This document shows, piece after piece, positions 6,691 through 8,291 of a stretch of DNA of 8,291 bases. This DNA is from Bizionia sp. GTDB lineage: Bacteria; Bacteroidota; Bacteroidia; Flavobacteriales; Flavobacteriaceae. A program made the position numbers and the translations under genes. Under the pieces are notes generated by a model that saw only the letters and a list, made by a program, of their open reading frames with translations, did not search any database and was not told the DNA's origin. Position 1 is the first letter of the stretch. Each line of letters starts with the position of its first letter. The stretch spans positions 1 through 8,291 of the forward strand of contig JAGPVI010000320.1 of NCBI GenBank assembly GCA_018067115.1. The letters are read 5' to 3'.

Positions 6691-7185
6691 TTAATCTACT
6701 AATCTACCTAAACCAAAACGACGAATCATTTTCTTTTCAAACTCCCAAAAGAATTTAAATTGACCAAAAAGCCAACCAAAAGTAACTAAGAGAATCTGAT
6801 AAAAAATAATGCCAATGATAATATATAAAAACCAATAAACATAGATGTTTAGGTTTTCTTTAGTAATTCCCAATAGCTTAATAATTGGGCGTCCTACAAA
6901 AAGAGAAGACGACCCCGTTATAGCAAATACCATAAAAATACGAATAAGCTCCCAGCGGTACGTAACATTCCATTTCTTTTCTAATTTTGTAAAAAGAAAT
7001 AGTATAAATTTTAAAAGGATAAAAAATGCTACAAGTGCAAGCGCTATTTTTAGAACAATATGGTATTCTGCTATAAATAAACTAGTTAATTTAAAACTAG
7101 AATACAATAGAATAAGAGCTCCAAAAATTGGAAAAATTAGTTGCCAATTTTTAACGATATCCCAGCGTGCTTTAAAGTGTTCCAT
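6691..7185 (-). CDS. Four-helix membrane protein, probably DUF6787 family, with internal duplication
   Basis: This 164-residue protein has four hydrophobic segments at about 16-38, 43-65, 79-100 and 113-137. The ending, LLVTFGWLFGQFKFFWEFEKKM at about 132-153, and FAITGSSS at 87-94 are what I remember of Bacteroidota proteins labelled DUF6787; function unknown. The two halves look related: ARWDIVKNWQLI at 6-17 and KKWNVTYRWELI at 70-81 align without gaps at an offset of 64 residues. The Trp pairs fall at 8/14 and 72/78, and a Ser pair at 29-30 matches Ser93-94. Each half then has a helix, a loop, a second helix and a basic end (KLEKKW, EFEKKM). It sits between the lipoprotein gene (26-bp gap) and the His/Cys small protein (no gap), so it is probably co-expressed with the receptor. 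Some databases give similar proteins a prolipoprotein diacylglyceryl transferase label; the motifs of that enzyme are not seen here. Confidence 0.8.
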   Translation of the reverse strand: MEHFKARWDIVKNWQLIFPIFGALILLYSSFKLTSLFIAEYHIVLKIALALVAFFILLKFILFLFTKLEKKWNVTYRWELIRIFMVFAITGSSSLFVGRPIIKLLGITKENLNIYVYWFLYIIIGIIFYQILLVTFGWLFGQFKFFWEFEKKMIRRFGLGRLVD

Positions 7186-7202
7186 AATATTTAATACAGC
7201 CG

Positions 7203-7210
7203 CAAATATA
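7203..7210 (-). promoter_or_regulatory. Candidate internal promoter -7 element ahead of the four-helix protein gene
   Basis: Read on the minus strand, 7210-7203 is TATATTTG, an exact match to the Bacteroidota -7 consensus TAnnTTTG. It lies 17 bp before the ATG at 7185, which would give a leader of roughly 11 nt. No TTG is found at the proper distance upstream, so the -33 element is missing. If used, it would allow the last three genes of the block, including the receptor, to be expressed without the lipoprotein. Confidence 0.35.
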
Positions 7211-7211
7211 A

Positions 7212-7649
7212 TTAATTTGTGGGAACTCTACCGCCTAATAGGTTTTGTTTATATGTGTTTTGAAAGTAAATGAAGTAGTTGTACAGTTTGTAATTTAATT
7301 CGTAGCCGTAATTGATATCATTTTGGTAATTAATGTGAAGCTCATATAGTTTTGAACTGTAACGTAATGGTTGTGCTACACGGTGATTCCATTCTGTTAC
7401 ATACCTAAAATTTTTGTTTTCTAAAAAACTCTGGTTATAAAAACCTTCAGGCTGCGCTGTAGATTTTAACCAATAATTAAAGCCAGGTTCTATAATAATA
7501 AGGTCGTATTCTAAGCCTTCGCCAGATATTGTTATCGTATCCCCTTTAGCCACGGGCGTTTCGGGTGGACTGCTTTTAGCGGGTTCCTCATTTGTTTTAC
7601 AACTAAAAGCGAGGCCAATAAACAGGAGTATGAGTGAGAGTTTATTCAT
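7212..7649 (-). CDS. Lipoprotein of DUF6146 type, unknown function
   Basis: The 145-residue product starts with a lipoprotein signal: a hydrophobic stretch LILLFIGLAF at 6-15, then Ser-Cys, with Cys17 as the lipidated residue. A low-complexity linker (TNEEPAKSSPPETPVAKGD, 19-37) follows, as in surface or periplasmic lipoproteins of Bacteroidota. The rest is a compact, Tyr/Asn-rich domain: EYDLIIIEPGFNYWL at 47-61, SFLENKNFRYVTEWNHRV at 74-91, and INYGYELNYKLYNYFIYF at about 112-129. These blocks match my memory of the DUF6146 family, for which no function is known. It is first in a four-gene minus-strand block. A weak -7-like TAATGTTG (7674-7667) lies upstream with a very short leader and no -33 element. 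It may be anchored in the outer or inner membrane; the residues after Cys17 (Lys-Thr-Asn) do not settle this. The family call is moderate; that this is a real lipoprotein is secure. Confidence 0.82.
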   Translation of the reverse strand: MNKLSLILLFIGLAFSCKTNEEPAKSSPPETPVAKGDTITISGEGLEYDLIIIEPGFNYWLKSTAQPEGFYNQSFLENKNFRYVTEWNHRVAQPLRYSSKLYELHINYQNDINYGYELNYKLYNYFIYFQNTYKQNLLGGRVPTN

Positions 7650-7686
7650 TTTTTTTATTAAAAATACAACATTATGGACGTAAATT

Positions 7687-7726
7687 AAAAAAAGAGCTAA
7701 ACAGATGTTGTACTCTTTAGCTCTTT
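7687..7726 (-). terminator. Intrinsic terminator of the DUF937 gene
   Basis: AAAGAGCTAAA (7691-7701) and its exact reverse complement TTTAGCTCTTT (7716-7726) form an 11-bp stem with a 14-nt loop. On the minus strand the stem runs into a seven-base T run (7693-7687). It lies about 27 bp after the DUF937 stop codon and separates that gene from the lipoprotein block. Confidence 0.88.
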
Positions 7727-7752
7727 AGAAATATAATGTGGTTAGATTTAGA

Positions 7753-8291
7753 TTATTTACCACCAAAAAGACCGCCTAGCAATCCGCCAAGTCCGCCTTT
7801 CTTTTTAGCGCTTCCTAGCACCATTCCTGCAACATCATCAATAACACTACCATCGCCGTCTGCATCAAGAATTTTTTCTAAGAAATTTTGTTCCTCATTA
7901 GCATCATTGCCACCTAATAATCCCCCAAGTAATCCTGATAAATCATTCGATGAGTTTACGTTTTTTTGTTGTGCTTGTTGACCAAGAATTCCCATTAGGA
8001 TTGGGGCCGCCACTTTTAAAATTTGAGCCACAGACCCAGCATCTAATCCAGCTTTTTGGCCAATAATTGTTTCTACACCTTGTTTTTTGCTACCTAATAC
8101 GTGATTTAAAATTTTATCACCATCATTTTTTACATTGTCATCAACGCCGCCAGAAAATAAACCTCCTAAATTGTCTAAAATCCCACCACTATGTTTGCTT
8201 TTAATGGCACTCATTAATCCTTCTGCCCCTTGAGGAGTAGATGCATTTCGCTCCATTGCTTTCATTAATACGGGTAAAGCCATCGTAAGCA
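7753..8291 (-). CDS. DUF937 family protein, partial (N-terminus beyond right edge)
   Basis: The reading frame stays open through the last codons of the window (Leu-Thr ahead of the Met at 8283). DUF937 proteins normally have some 35-40 more residues before this point, so the Met at 8283 is probably internal. Numbering from that Met, the DUF937 body covers about 1-103, with NASTPQGAEGLMSAI at 13-27, SGGILDNLGGLFSGGV at 32-47 and AGLDAGSVAQILKVAAPILM at 78-97. Then come a Gly/Leu-rich stretch LSGLLGGLLGG at 115-125, an EF-hand-like loop DADGDGSVIDDV at 140-151 and a Gly-rich tail GGLGGLLGGLFGGK at 163-176. The family is widespread and its function unknown; the aspartates could bind calcium. No membrane segment is seen in the visible part. 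A terminator follows its stop. Confidence 0.87.
   Translation of the reverse strand, partial: LTMALPVLMKAMERNASTPQGAEGLMSAIKSKHSGGILDNLGGLFSGGVDDNVKNDGDKILNHVLGSKKQGVETIIGQKAGLDAGSVAQILKVAAPILMGILGQQAQQKNVNSSNDLSGLLGGLLGGNDANEEQNFLEKILDADGDGSVIDDVAGMVLGSAKKKGGLGGLLGGLFGGK

Noticed and set aside
6691..7185. Prolipoprotein diacylglyceryl transferase
   Set aside because: Length, helix number and lack of the enzyme's signature residues do not fit; the resemblance is only in hydrophobicity.
6845..7273. 142-aa plus-strand open frame
   Set aside because: It crosses the boundary between two real minus-strand genes and shows no protein-like motifs.
7756..7938. DNA-level repeats (CCxCCTAxxAATCC type) as a mobile or CRISPR-like array
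   Set aside because: They are imperfect and follow from the repeated Gly-Gly-Leu-Leu-Gly coding in the DUF937 protein; no regular spacers are present.
7736..7981. 81-aa plus-strand Pro/Ser-rich open frame
   Set aside because: It is the reverse complement of the Gly-rich end of the DUF937 gene, which explains its odd composition.
8281..8283. ATG at 8283 as the true start of the DUF937 gene
   Set aside because: The frame is open upstream to the window edge and family members have further N-terminal residues, so the gene is treated as partial.

Overview
The window reads as chromosomal DNA from a marine- or soil-type member of the Flavobacteriaceae (Bacteroidota). It is AT-rich, lacks strong Shine-Dalgarno sequences, and its genes are typical of that group: a DUF5916-type outer-membrane protein with a CBM9-like domain, a TonB-dependent receptor with an N-terminal carboxypeptidase-regulatory-like domain, a DUF6146-like lipoprotein and a DUF937 protein. 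All family names come from recognising motifs by eye; no database search was run.

Layout. Positions 1-2178 (minus) hold most of a secreted CBM9-like/DUF5916 protein whose C-terminus lies beyond the left edge. A 184-bp divergent intergenic region separates it from a plus-strand group: msrA (methionine sulfoxide repair, 2363-2911), folE (zinc-dependent GTP cyclohydrolase I, 2954-3550) and a small conserved-looking membrane protein (3661-3957). This group ends at a perfect 17-bp inverted repeat at 3975-4008 with A and T runs at its two ends, which should terminate transcription from both sides. Facing it on the minus strand is a four-gene block read from right to left: DUF6146-like lipoprotein (7649-7212), four-helix membrane protein of DUF6787 type (7185-6691), a 110-aa membrane-anchored or exported protein rich in His and Cys (6690-6358), and a 752-aa TonB-dependent receptor (6283-4025). 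A hairpin terminator at 7691-7726 isolates this block from the upstream DUF937 gene (minus), whose start lies beyond the right edge.

The most interesting part is the minus-strand block. The receptor carries a 25-residue stretch of almost only His, Asp and Glu in a predicted extracellular loop. The small protein immediately upstream carries an H-x4-H-x-H-x2-C-x6-H-x-H-x5-C pattern after its membrane segment. Together they suggest a metal (zinc-like) acquisition or sensing module spanning the envelope, with two unknown-function membrane components transcribed ahead of them. The metal and the roles of the three accessory proteins are inference.

No tRNA, rRNA, CRISPR array, insertion sequence or phage gene was seen. 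No gene-free stretch exceeds 300 bases; the longest, 2179-2362, holds only weak candidate operator-like repeats.
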